From: an uncultured Alphaproteobacteria bacterium
GTDB taxonomy: Bacteria > Pseudomonadota > Alphaproteobacteria > Rickettsiales > UBA1997
Direction of reading: 5' to 3'
Assembly (NCBI GenBank): GCA_903959715.1
Contig: CAJBXX010000202.1
Coordinates: forward strand, 1 to 22,535
Length of the DNA stretch: 22,535 bases
Part shown: positions 7,490 through 15,266 of the stretch, one piece after another
Position numbering within the stretch: the first letter of the stretch is position 1
Layout of the letters: each line of letters begins with the position of its first letter
The notes under the pieces: model-generated
Seen by the model: only the letters and a program-made list of their open reading frames with translations
The model's database searches: none
What the model was told of the DNA's origin: nothing
Program-made: the position numbers and the translations under genes

Positions 7490-8086
7490 TTAAAATTTCC
7501 ATTCTTTTCTTATAAAATGGCAAGTATAGCCGTCAGGATTGGCTTGAAGATAGTTTTGATGGTATTTTTCAGCCTTAAAAAATTTTTTAGCGGGAGAAAT
7601 TTTAGTTTGAATTTTTGATTTATGAATTTTTAATTCCTCAATTTTTTGAATAATATTTTCGGCTTTTTGTTTTTGCTCTTCATTAAAATAAAAAATTTCC
7701 GAACGATATTGAGTCCCGACATCATTTTGTTGGCGATTAAGCTGGGTTGGATCGTGAATCGTAAAGAAAAATTTTAAAATTTTTTCAAGTGAAGTTTTAG
7801 AATTATCAAAAATTATTTTTACGGTCTCGGCGTGCCCAGTTAAGCCAGTTGAAACGGTTTCATAAGTTGGATTTTCGCCAAAACCACCACTATAACCAAC
7901 TTCGGTTTCAAGAACTCCTTCAAAATTTGCAAAGAGCTCTTCAACGCCCCAAAAACAACCGCCGGCGAGCAAAATTTGCTCTTGATTCGATGAATTTTTA
8001 GCAAAATTTGGCAAATTTTTAGCAAAAATTTCAGTAGAAAATAGCATAAAAAATATTAAAAATTTAAAGATTTTATTTTTCATCAA
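7490..8086 (-). CDS. msrA: Peptide methionine sulfoxide reductase MsrA, probably exported
   Basis: MsrA reduces methionine-S-sulfoxide in proteins, repairing oxidative damage. The catalytic motif GGCFWG places the active cysteine at Cys44. Family segments GVLETEVGYSGG, the TGHAE motif, YRSEIFYF and KAEKYHQNYL follow. A second cysteine near the C terminus (GYTCHF) may act in disulfide recycling. Residues 1-22 form a Lys-rich start, a hydrophobic core and a small-residue cleavage site (IFA/KN), a plausible Sec signal peptide, so the protein may work in the periplasm. Many MsrA proteins are cytosolic. It overlaps lapA by 14 bases and is the last gene of virD4-aroE-lapA-msrA. Thioredoxin supply outside the cytoplasm would need a separate system. 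Confidence 0.95.
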   Translation of the reverse strand: MMKNKIFKFLIFFMLFSTEIFAKNLPNFAKNSSNQEQILLAGGCFWGVEELFANFEGVLETEVGYSGGFGENPTYETVSTGLTGHAETVKIIFDNSKTSLEKILKFFFTIHDPTQLNRQQNDVGTQYRSEIFYFNEEQKQKAENIIQKIEELKIHKSKIQTKISPAKKFFKAEKYHQNYLQANPDGYTCHFIRKEWKF

Positions 8087-8366
8087 TTTGTTTTTCCAAT
8101 TTTTTAATTTGATGTTTTTGTTTGATGTTTTTAATGGTCGATTTAAGCATTTTATTAGAGTAAATCATCACTGCCGTTAAGAGCCCAAGAGCATAGAAAG
8201 CAAGCATCAAAAAGAATATACGAGTTTGAATTTTTTCAAAGGGCAATGGATAAAAATTAACTTCAATAATTTCGCGATTATTTATCATGAAAATAATCAC
8301 CAAAATTAATATTAAAGAGACTAAAATTTCCTTGATTGACTTTAAAATATTTTTTATAAATTTCAT
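8073..8366 (-). CDS. lapA: LapA-domain (DUF1049) small inner-membrane protein
   Basis: This 97-aa protein has two membrane helices (about 14-28 and 50-69) joined by the short loop NNREIIEVNFYPLPF, then a Lys-rich helical tail on the cytoplasmic side. This is the architecture of LapA. In E. coli LapA works with LapB (YciM) in the complex that controls LpxC and hence lipopolysaccharide synthesis. No lapB-like TPR gene is adjacent, so the specific role is uncertain. It starts 3 bases after aroE and overlaps msrA. The assignment rests on the loop motif and topology rather than catalytic residues. Confidence 0.75.
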   Translation of the reverse strand: MKFIKNILKSIKEILVSLILILVIIFMINNREIIEVNFYPLPFEKIQTRIFFLMLAFYALGLLTAVMIYSNKMLKSTIKNIKQKHQIKKLEKQIDEK

Positions 8367-8369
8367 AAA

Positions 8370-9254
8370 TTAACAATTTTTTAATAAGATTTTTTCAAGT
8401 TCTAAGTCAAATTCTACTTTAATTTTAAACCAAGCTTCGAAGCCTATCAGAGCTTGCTCAATCAACATTCCAATGCCGGTAATTATTTTTAAATTAAGCG
8501 TTTCGGCTTGTTTTAAAATATCAGTAATCAAAGGTTTGTAAACTATATCGTAAACCATGGCAGATTTTTTAGCATTAGAAATATCAATATCAAGCTTTGA
8601 TTGATTTATCATGCCAAGTGAAGTGCTATTGATGATTAAATCAATTTCAGGCAAAAAATCAAAATTTTTTTTCAAGGGGACGAATTCTAATTCAACTAAA
8701 TTCTGTTGAGAAAAATTTTTAAAATCTTCGATTAATTTTAAAGCTTTTTCATGATCACGATTGGTGATAAAAATTTTTGCAACTTTTTGTGAAATTAGGC
8801 TGTAAATTATGGCGCGCGAGGCTCCGCCGGCACCAATTACGAGGCATTTTTTGTTAGATAATTGATAATTTGGACAATGATTATAAAAGTTTTTTATGAA
8901 ACCGTCGGCATCGGAATTATGTCCAAAAAATTTGCCATTTTGCAAAATAATTACGGTGTTAACGGCTTTGGTAATTTGTGCAGTTTTGCTAAGGTGAGAG
9001 CATAAATTATAAATTTTTTCTTTGTGCGGAATCGTTATATTAAATCCAGATAATTGTTGTTGATCAACAAGATTTTTTATCGATTCTTCAAAATTTTCGT
9101 TAGGAATTGCGAACGCTTCATAGGTTCCATTAATTTTATACTTTTTTAAATAAAAATTATGAATTGTTGGTGATAGTGAGTGAGATATTGGAAATCCTAC
9201 AACCCCAGCTTTAATTAATTTTTTTGAATTGGAATTTATAAGAGAATTTTTCAC
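8370..9254 (-). CDS. aroE: Shikimate dehydrogenase (NADP+)
   Basis: AroE reduces 3-dehydroshikimate to shikimate with NADPH in the chorismate pathway to aromatic amino acids and folate. The substrate-binding motif PISHSLSP lies at 22-29. The catalytic lysine is Lys78 (FNITIPHKE) and the catalytic aspartate Asp115 (GHNSDADGF); the 37-residue spacing equals that of E. coli Lys65/Asp102. The dinucleotide-binding GAGGASRA lies at 141-148, with TNR further on for NADP preference. The C terminus GIGMLIEQALIGFEAWF is typical. At 294 aa it is slightly long because of about 13 extra N-terminal residues. It lies 6 bases after virD4 and 3 before lapA, an unusual operon setting for a shikimate gene. Confidence 0.96.
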   Translation of the reverse strand: MKNSLINSNSKKLIKAGVVGFPISHSLSPTIHNFYLKKYKINGTYEAFAIPNENFEESIKNLVDQQQLSGFNITIPHKEKIYNLCSHLSKTAQITKAVNTVIILQNGKFFGHNSDADGFIKNFYNHCPNYQLSNKKCLVIGAGGASRAIIYSLISQKVAKIFITNRDHEKALKLIEDFKNFSQQNLVELEFVPLKKNFDFLPEIDLIINSTSLGMINQSKLDIDISNAKKSAMVYDIVYKPLITDILKQAETLNLKIITGIGMLIEQALIGFEAWFKIKVEFDLELEKILLKNC

Positions 9255-9260
9255 TAATAT

Positions 9261-11069
9261 TTATTCTTTTTTATCGGTTGCGGCCTCTTGTTTTTGCGCT
9301 TTCAAGGAAGCATAATCAGGCATATAAGGCTCTTGATGAGGAATTTGAATTTTTGGTAAAAGTCGAGTGGTGAAAAATTTATCATCAAAATAGGTGATTT
9401 TTTTACATTTAACTGGTGGTTGCGATTCGATCAAGAGAATTTGTTCGTCGCGCGGAAGTTGAATAACTTCTTGTGGCAATATTAGGGCGCGTTGAACATC
9501 GGAGACATGAAGCGATCGTGCACCTGGGTTTAAATCGAGATATTTCGGTTTGTTGTAAGAAATTTGCGTTGCAGTTTTGTTGCCGACTAATTGTGAAATC
9601 AAATTGGCGGTTTCCATGTTGTTGGCCGCGAAAGTTATGCGATAAGTTGAGTTTGATAAAAATGAGTTCATGCCACTTTCTTCGTAAATTCCTTTGAGCT
9701 GTTCGGTATCTTGAATAATTAAAAATAAACGAACGCGATAACCGCGGAAATAGGCGATGCCCGCTAAAAATTGTTCCATTTTGCCGAGAGTTGGGAACTC
9801 ATCCATCATTAACAATACGCCGAATTTTTCATTGGGGCGGGGCATTTTGGCGGTAAAAAACGACGCCGCTTGTTGATAAAACATACCCATTAAAGGTTTT
9901 AATCGCGAAATGTTATCTGGAGTCAAGCCAATATAGGCGGTGTGCGGAGAGATTTTAAATTCATGTAAATTAAAATCCGAAGTAGCCGTGGTGGTGTCGA
10001 TTAATGGGTTTGCCCAAAGCTCAAGCGATGAGTTGGCTGTAGAGGTAACGGAACCGCGTTCTTTGTCGGGTTTTTGTAAATAAGAGGCAATATTCATGTA
10101 AGAAACGGGATGAATTTTTTTACCCATAGTGTCGAGGACAACCGCCAAATTATAAACAACATCGTCATTTCTTAGAGTTCGCACAACTTCACCAAGAGTG
10201 CAGGGACGGTCTTCGGCGGCGACTAAAAATAACATGATACCAGCTAAAAGTGAACGAGCTTCATTTTGCCAAAATTCTTGTTCGGGCAATAAAAAATTAC
10301 AAATTTTTTGCACATCATCGACCATTTGCCCAGGTTTAGTGCTGATCCAATCCATGGGGTTGTAGCAATGGCTGACTCCATCGGGATCGGCGGGGTTCCA
10401 TAATAAAACTTTTTGCTTTAAGTTTTTGCGACGCCAACCAGAAGTTAATTCGTAGTTTTCAAGTTTAATATCATGAACAATAACTGAATCAGTCCAAAAT
10501 AATAAATTAGGAATTACGAAGCCCACACCTTTACCAGAACCTGTCGGAGCGAATAATAAAATATGTTGATAGCCTTCGGCGATTAAAAGTTCGTTGCGAA
10601 ATTTGCCAAGTAAAACTCCGGTTTTGGCGCGTAATCCCATTTTTTTAATCTCGGAATCGCTTGCCCAATGAGCATCGCCATGAATTGATTCGGGTTTTTT
10701 AAAAGGTCGCCAATCCATGATTGGAGCGCGGAAAATCCATGCGACTGTCAATAAAAATAAATAAGGAATTAATGTCGCTAACCATAATTTTAAAATAAAG
10801 CCATTACCACTTTTTAAAGTAAGGCTACTGTGTTTTTGAAAATAAAATTTCCAATAATACACCATGTTTTTATGAATGGCGATGAATTGATTAACGATGT
10901 CTTTGGAAAAAAAAGCATCAATGGTGCTAAAATTTTTTGAGGTGCCGAATAATAATAAAATTCCCGAAATATAATAGCAAATAGCAAGAAGAAAAATGCC
11001 TATTATGGCAATTGTTGAGAAGTTGCGAAAGCTTCTGAGTAATGGATTATCGGCAACTGAATCTGACAT
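9261..11069 (-). CDS. virD4: Type IV secretion coupling ATPase, VirD4/TraG family
   Basis: VirD4-type proteins are hexameric inner-membrane ATPases that recruit protein or DNA substrates to type IV secretion channels. The 602 residues begin with two membrane helices (about 17-41 and 94-113). A TraG/VirD4 ATPase domain follows, with Walker A APTGSGKG (174-181) and Walker B LLMMDE (419-424). Nearby FPTLGKM and IIQDTEQLKG are typical of the family. The length suits the protein-secreting VirD4 group, as in the Rickettsiales rvh system, though conjugative TraG cannot be excluded. No virB gene is in the window: it sits between rnd and aroE. An AT-rich 112-bp gap upstream holds a large palindrome and any promoter. 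Confidence 0.95.
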   Translation of the reverse strand: MSDSVADNPLLRSFRNFSTIAIIGIFLLAICYYISGILLLFGTSKNFSTIDAFFSKDIVNQFIAIHKNMVYYWKFYFQKHSSLTLKSGNGFILKLWLATLIPYLFLLTVAWIFRAPIMDWRPFKKPESIHGDAHWASDSEIKKMGLRAKTGVLLGKFRNELLIAEGYQHILLFAPTGSGKGVGFVIPNLLFWTDSVIVHDIKLENYELTSGWRRKNLKQKVLLWNPADPDGVSHCYNPMDWISTKPGQMVDDVQKICNFLLPEQEFWQNEARSLLAGIMLFLVAAEDRPCTLGEVVRTLRNDDVVYNLAVVLDTMGKKIHPVSYMNIASYLQKPDKERGSVTSTANSSLELWANPLIDTTTATSDFNLHEFKISPHTAYIGLTPDNISRLKPLMGMFYQQAASFFTAKMPRPNEKFGVLLMMDEFPTLGKMEQFLAGIAYFRGYRVRLFLIIQDTEQLKGIYEESGMNSFLSNSTYRITFAANNMETANLISQLVGNKTATQISYNKPKYLDLNPGARSLHVSDVQRALILPQEVIQLPRDEQILLIESQPPVKCKKITYFDDKFFTTRLLPKIQIPHQEPYMPDYASLKAQKQEAATDKKE

Positions 11070-11100
11070 TTATTTTGTGGACTTTATTTGATAATTTAAA

Positions 11101-11140
11101 ATTTATTTTAGCTATTTTTATAAAAATATTTAAAATAAAT
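11101..11140. repeat. 40-bp near-perfect AT palindrome upstream of virD4
   Basis: The outer arms ATTTATTTTA (11101-11110) and TAAAATAAAT (11131-11140) are exact reverse complements. The inner TATTTTTA/TAAAAATA (11113-11128) is a perfect 16-bp palindrome. Only the GC/TT pair between them fails, so 36 of 40 bases pair. It lies 32 bases upstream of the virD4 start. It is probably a promoter-region operator or a cruciform; it is too AT-rich for a normal intrinsic terminator. Confidence 0.7.
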
Positions 11141-11181
11141 CAATCAAAAAGTTATTTTATTTTTAAAAAATATTTTAAGAA

Positions 11182-11793
11182 TTAGTGGGTAAAAATATCA
11201 ATAGTTGGAAAGCCTTGCAAATCAAGCTCAACACGAGTTGGTAAAAAATTTACGCAAGCTTGAAAAATTTCAAAACGATTTTCGCGAATTAACATTTTGG
11301 TAAGTTTTTCTTTTAAAGCGTGGAGATAAAGCACATCGGAAGCTGCATATTCAAGTTGTTTTTCGGAAATTTCGCCATTGCCCCAATCCGAACTTTGTTG
11401 TTTTTTTGAAATTTCAACCCCAAGTAATTCTTCGCAAATTGATTTTAAACCGTGAGAATCTGTGTAAGTTCGAATCAAGCGGGATGCTATTTTAGTGCAA
11501 TAAATGTTTTTAATTTCGACATTTAAATAATGTTTTATCGCGGTTAAATCGAAGCGGGCAAAATGAAAAATTTTTTGAATTGATTCGTCGCTTAAAATTT
11601 TTTTAAGATTTAAAGCGTCATATTTATTTTGCTCAAATTGAACGACATGAGCATTGCCATCACCACCAGATATTTGTAAGAGGCAAAGGCGATCACGAAG
11701 AATATTTAAACCCATGGTTTCGGTATCAATTGCCACTGATTTGGTAAAATTTACATTGGCGGGAAGATCGTTTTTGTGAAAAAAAATTGTCAT
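11182..11793 (-). CDS. rnd: Ribonuclease D-type 3'-5' exonuclease (short form)
   Basis: This is a DEDDy-family 3'-5' exoribonuclease, which in its family trims tRNA and other small RNA 3' ends. All three exonuclease motifs are visible: Exo I with Asp23 and Glu25 (AIDTETMGL), Exo II with Asp82 (FHFARFDLTAI) and Exo III with Tyr149 and Asp153 (EYAASDVLYL). At 203 aa it is only the exonuclease domain, without the C-terminal HRDC domains of E. coli RNase D (375 aa). This short form is common in alphaproteobacteria. It follows nagZ by 34 bases and may be the last gene of sodB-hisB-nagZ-rnd. The short form could also act in DNA metabolism, so the exact substrate is not certain. Confidence 0.9.
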   Translation of the reverse strand: MTIFFHKNDLPANVNFTKSVAIDTETMGLNILRDRLCLLQISGGDGNAHVVQFEQNKYDALNLKKILSDESIQKIFHFARFDLTAIKHYLNVEIKNIYCTKIASRLIRTYTDSHGLKSICEELLGVEISKKQQSSDWGNGEISEKQLEYAASDVLYLHALKEKLTKMLIRENRFEIFQACVNFLPTRVELDLQGFPTIDIFTH

Positions 11794-11827
11794 TTTTGTT
11801 TAAAAATAATGTTAAGTTTTTAATAAT

Positions 11828-12790
11828 TTATTTTATTAATTTTTCTAAAAAATTCTCGTTAAAATTCGGTAAAACCGAATTAATTTCAAGCATTTCCGCC
11901 ATTTCGCCATTGCAATGCAAAACTAAATCGCAACCCGCTTCGAGAATTGCCTTGGTTTTGATGGCAAAGCTTTGGGTAAGAGCTTTCATCGAGACATCAT
12001 CGCTCATTAAAATATTGGCAAAACCGATTTCATGACGAATTAAATCGATGGCTTTTTTTGAAATTGTGGCACAATTATTTTTGTCGATGGCGTTATATAA
12101 AATATGCGCCGTCATCGCAAATTTTTGATTATTTAAAATTTTAAAAGGAGCGAAATCAATATCGCGAAGTTCTTGAATTGAAGCATCAACGATTGGAAGT
12201 TCTAAATGGCTATCGCAAGCACCGCGTCCGTGTCCTGGAATATGTTTGATGACGGGATAAACCTCGCAACTTAAAAGCCCGTTACACACTTCGATGCCAA
12301 GGTCGGCGACCTGTTTGGCATTTTCACCAAAAGCACGATCACCAATTACTTTATGAGTTTTTGGATTTAGAACATCAAGGACCGGGGCGCAATTAACATT
12401 AATTCCAACTTCAACCAAATCGCGAGCGATTTTAGCGTAATTTTCAAACAATTCTTGCTTGGCATTTTGCGGATTTTGTTGATAAAGATCGGCAAAATAT
12501 TTGCCGGCTGGATAGGCATTCCAGATTGGTGGAGCAAGTCTGGCGACTCTTCCGCCTTCTTGGTCAATTAAAATTAAAACTTCGCCTTCCATAAGTTCGC
12601 GAAGTGAATTGGTCAAATTTTTTAATTGAATTTTATCGACGATATTGCGTGAAAATAAAATGAAACCGAGACAAGAATTTTTGGAGAAAAAATATTTTTC
12701 TTCATCATTTAATGAAGTGCCTTTGATGCCGTAAATGACTGGTTTAAAGAGCTTTTTATTATTTGCAATTTTTTGTAAAAGTTGCGACAT
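11828..12790 (-). CDS. nagZ: Beta-N-acetylhexosaminidase NagZ (GH3)
   Basis: NagZ removes N-acetylglucosamine from anhydro-muropeptides in the cytoplasm, a core step of peptidoglycan recycling. The 320 aa fit the single-domain GH3 NagZ group. The diagnostic KHIPGHGRGACDSH (182-195) carries the His general acid/base loop. LMSDDVSMKAL (about 261-271) carries the nucleophile aspartate. LIDQEGGRVARL (74-85) and the DRAFGE segment (151-156) bind substrate. It starts one base after the hisB stop, so the two are almost certainly co-transcribed. Its metabolic partner AmgK, which phosphorylates MurNAc/GlcNAc, is encoded at 18831-19799 in the same window. Confidence 0.96.
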   Translation of the reverse strand: MSQLLQKIANNKKLFKPVIYGIKGTSLNDEEKYFFSKNSCLGFILFSRNIVDKIQLKNLTNSLRELMEGEVLILIDQEGGRVARLAPPIWNAYPAGKYFADLYQQNPQNAKQELFENYAKIARDLVEVGINVNCAPVLDVLNPKTHKVIGDRAFGENAKQVADLGIEVCNGLLSCEVYPVIKHIPGHGRGACDSHLELPIVDASIQELRDIDFAPFKILNNQKFAMTAHILYNAIDKNNCATISKKAIDLIRHEIGFANILMSDDVSMKALTQSFAIKTKAILEAGCDLVLHCNGEMAEMLEINSVLPNFNENFLEKLIK

Positions 12791-12791
12791 T

Positions 12792-13379
12792 TTAAAGAAT
12801 ACCTTTAGTTGAATTTACGGCGTTTTTTTTGCGTTCATCGATTGAAATTGCTTGACGAAGTGAGCGCGCAAAGGCTTTAAAACAAGATTCGATAATGTGA
12901 TGGTTGTTGGTGCCGTAGAGGTTTTCAATATGCAAATTGCAACCAATTGCTTGTGAAATTGCGAAAAAAAATTCACGAAATAATTCGCAATCCATTTCAC
13001 CAATTTTATCGCGTTTAAATTCGACATTAAAAATTGGATAGGCGCGACCAGATAAATCAAGGACCGAACGCGTAAGGGTTTCATCCATTGGGACATAGCT
13101 ATGACCAAAGCGAGTAATGCCAATTTTTTCGCCCAAAGCTTTTTTGATGGCTTCGCCAATGGCGATTCCACAATCTTCAACCGTGTGGTGAAAATCAATG
13201 TGCAAATCGCCAATGGCTTCAATTTTAAGATCAATTAAACTGTGATGAGAAAGTTGCTCAAGCATGTGATTAAAAAAACCAATGCCAGTTGAAACCGCGT
13301 AAATTCCAGTTCCGTCGAGGTTGATTTCGACTTTAATTTTTGTTTCTTTGGTGTTGCGTTCAATTGAAGATTTACGCAT
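12792..13379 (-). CDS. hisB: Imidazoleglycerol-phosphate dehydratase HisB
   Basis: This is the Mn-dependent dehydratase of histidine synthesis, converting imidazole glycerol phosphate (the HisF product) to imidazole acetol phosphate. At 195 aa it is the monofunctional form, without the phosphatase domain of E. coli HisB. Metal-binding motifs are intact: His38 (FNHML), His45-His46, HHTVEDCG (64-71) and [16 protein letters not shown] (about 159-174), with PMDETL between. It lies 6 bases after sodB and 1 before nagZ, so it is separated from other his genes and embedded in an unrelated operon. The start is the only in-frame ATG near the sodB stop. Confidence 0.97.
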   Translation of the reverse strand: MRKSSIERNTKETKIKVEINLDGTGIYAVSTGIGFFNHMLEQLSHHSLIDLKIEAIGDLHIDFHHTVEDCGIAIGEAIKKALGEKIGITRFGHSYVPMDETLTRSVLDLSGRAYPIFNVEFKRDKIGEMDCELFREFFFAISQAIGCNLHIENLYGTNNHHIIESCFKAFARSLRQAISIDERKKNAVNSTKGIL

Positions 13380-13385
13380 TGTAAA

Positions 13386-14111
13386 TTATTTTTTTAAGTT
13401 TTCGACAACAAAATCCCAATTAACCAAATGGTTTAAGAAGGTGTCAATGTAAGTCGGACGAGCATTTTGAAAATCAAGATAATAAGCGTGCTCCCAAACA
13501 TCCATTGTCATCAAAGGTTTGGCAGAAGTAGTTAAGGGAGTTTCGGCGTTACCAGTTTTTACAACTTTTAATTTGCCGGCATCGAGAACTAACCAAGCCC
13601 ATCCAGAGCCGAATTGAGTGGCTCCAGCGTTTTTAAATTCAGTTACGAAATTTTCGTAAGATCCGAAATCAGTTTCAATTTTTTGTAAAATTTCGCCACT
13701 CGGTTTGCCACCGCCATTTGGTTTCATTGAATGCCAATAAAAAGTGTGATTCCAAACTTGAGCCGAATTGTTAAAAATGCCAGCTTTGGATTTATCGTTG
13801 GCGGAAATTTTAATGATTTCTTCAAGAGATTTGTTGGCTAAATCCGTTCCAGCAATCAGGTTGTTAAGGTTGGTGATGTAGGCTTGATGATGTTTGCCAT
13901 AATGATAATTAATGGTGTTTTCAGAAATGTGTGGTGCAAGAGCGTTTTTGCCATAAGGCAATGTTGGTAATTCAAAAGGCATGTTTTTTCTCCCAAAAAT
14001 ATTTTTTGTTAAAATTGTGTTGTGCGACAAAGCTTTGATTTTACAAGCGCCAAGCATTAAAATTGGCGAAAGTGTTAAAGCTTTGATGAATTTTCTTTTT
14101 GACATTTTCAT
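13386..14111 (-). CDS. sodB: Fe-type superoxide dismutase with Tat-like lipoprotein leader
   Basis: SodB disproportionates superoxide. From the ATG at 14111 the protein has 241 aa. Metal ligands are His70 (NYHYGKHH), His122 (VWNHTFYW), Asp204 and His208 (MDVWEHAYY). SAQVWNHTFYWHSM and ATQFGSGWAW indicate the iron type. Residues 1-23 resemble a Tat-type lipoprotein signal: SKRKFIK (a KR variant of the twin-arginine motif), a hydrophobic core and lipobox LGAC with Cys23. A second start, Met44 at 13982, opens MPFELPTLPYG, the usual cytosolic SodB start, and has the window's best ribosome binding site (GGGAG, 7 bases upstream). Both forms may be made. The TTG at 14147 is part of a likely -35 box and is not a start. 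Confidence 0.93.
   Translation of the reverse strand: MKMSKRKFIKALTLSPILMLGACKIKALSHNTILTKNIFGRKNMPFELPTLPYGKNALAPHISENTINYHYGKHHQAYITNLNNLIAGTDLANKSLEEIIKISANDKSKAGIFNNSAQVWNHTFYWHSMKPNGGGKPSGEILQKIETDFGSYENFVTEFKNAGATQFGSGWAWLVLDAGKLKVVKTGNAETPLTTSAKPLMTMDVWEHAYYLDFQNARPTYIDTFLNHLVNWDFVVENLKK
13990..13994 (-). promoter_or_regulatory. Shine-Dalgarno for an internal SodB start
   Basis: GGGAG on the minus strand is followed by 7 bases and the ATG at 13982, giving a 198-aa SodB of normal cytosolic length. Clear Shine-Dalgarno sequences are rare in this window. Its presence inside the longer reading frame suggests that the internal start is used. Confidence 0.6.
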
Positions 14112-14118
14112 AAATTTA

Positions 14119-14147
14119 ATCTTAATTTTTATGCTTTGGCATGTCAA
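14119..14147 (-). promoter_or_regulatory. Sigma70 promoter of sodB-hisB-nagZ
   Basis: On the minus strand a consensus -35 TTGACA (14147-14142) and -10 TAAGAT (14124-14119) are separated by 17 bases. Transcription would begin near 14112, essentially at the ATG at 14111. The long, leader-bearing SodB would then be translated from a leaderless or nearly leaderless message, with the internal start at 13982 served by its own Shine-Dalgarno. No operator dyad is evident. Confidence 0.6.
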
Positions 14148-14203
14148 TTTTATTTTTTAAATTTTTTAATTTGAAGAATTTTTTATAAATATTTTTTAAA
14201 ATA

Positions 14204-15265
14204 ATGAGAATAGCACATATAATTTTAACCTCACAAAATGGCGGAGCGGAGCAGGTTTTTATTGATTATATCCGGCTTTTAAAAAATATTGGTCACGAAA
14301 ATTTTGCGATTATAAAAAACGATGCTCCTTATTTTTCAAAATTAGAAAATTTGCAAATCAAAACTCAAAAAATTTCTAATAATTTTGGTTATCATGATTT
14401 TTTAGCGATAAAAAAAATTAAGGATTTTATTGTAGAAAATAAAATTGATGTTTTAATTGCCCACGCAGGAAAATCAATGGTTCTAGCCCATAAAGCTCTT
14501 AAAAAAATTATCAATAAAAAAGTTATTTTGGTGGCAGTTAATCATAGTTATAATATCAAAAGATCTTTGTGTGCCGATTTAATTTTTTCGGTAAATAAAG
14601 AAATTTTTTTCAAAACAATTGATAAAAAAAGAAGTCCTGAAAATAGTTTTGTAATTTATAACGGCATTGATTTATCGTGCTTTGAGCCGAATTTTGGCGA
14701 TTATAATTTTACAAATAAATCGCCAATTATTTTAGGGGCAATTGGTCGTCTTAGTAATGAAAAAGGTTTTGATTATGCAATTGAAGCTTTAAAAGTTTTA
14801 CAAAAAAATTCTACAAAAAAAATAATTTTAAAAATTGCCGGAACGGGCGAAGAAATGAATAATTTGCAAAAAAAAGTTAAAGAATTGAAACTGGAAAATA
14901 GCGTTGAATTTCTTGGTTGGATCGGGGATTCAAAAGATTTTTTTTCGCAAATTGATATTTTTATTTTGCCCTCAAAAAATGAAACTTTTGGCCTAGTAAT
15001 TCTTGAGGCGATGAAATATTGCAAGCCGATAATTGCCACTAATTGTGATGGTCCAAAAGAGATTTTGCGTCATGAAATTGAAGGCTTGTTGATTGATTTA
15101 AAATCGAGTGAAAGCGTTGCAAATCAAATTGCAAAAAATGTTGAAAAATTAATTTCTGATGAAAAATTTGCGAATGATTTAGTAAAAAATTCTTATCAAA
15201 GATTAAATTCACGATTCTCTTTTAAGGTGCTTGAAAGCTTGCTTGCCGAGATTTTTAAAAAATAA
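14204..15265 (+). CDS. GT4-family glycosyltransferase
   Basis: This is a GT-B fold, GT4-type glycosyltransferase that probably adds a sugar to a surface glycan or lipid; acceptor and donor cannot be read from the sequence. The N-terminal Rossmann half starts MRIAHIILTSQNGGAEQVF (1-19). The C-terminal nucleotide-sugar half has GRLSNEKG (181-188, with the donor-phosphate Arg and Lys) and the EX7E motif Glu260-Glu268 in NETFGLVILEA. The length of 353 aa is typical. It is transcribed alone, divergently from sodB, and its stop lies one base from the polA stop, leaving no room for a terminator between the convergent genes. TATAAA at 14184-14189 could be its -10, but no matching -35 is clear. Confidence 0.92.
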   Translation: MRIAHIILTSQNGGAEQVFIDYIRLLKNIGHENFAIIKNDAPYFSKLENLQIKTQKISNNFGYHDFLAIKKIKDFIVENKIDVLIAHAGKSMVLAHKALKKIINKKVILVAVNHSYNIKRSLCADLIFSVNKEIFFKTIDKKRSPENSFVIYNGIDLSCFEPNFGDYNFTNKSPIILGAIGRLSNEKGFDYAIEALKVLQKNSTKKIILKIAGTGEEMNNLQKKVKELKLENSVEFLGWIGDSKDFFSQIDIFILPSKNETFGLVILEAMKYCKPIIATNCDGPKEILRHEIEGLLIDLKSSESVANQIAKNVEKLISDEKFANDLVKNSYQRLNSRFSFKVLESLLAEIFKK

Positions 15266-15266
15266 A

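Noticed and set aside
14145..14147. TTG as the start of sodB
   Set aside because: This TTG is the first half of a consensus -35 TTGACA with a -10 at correct spacing, so it should not be transcribed.
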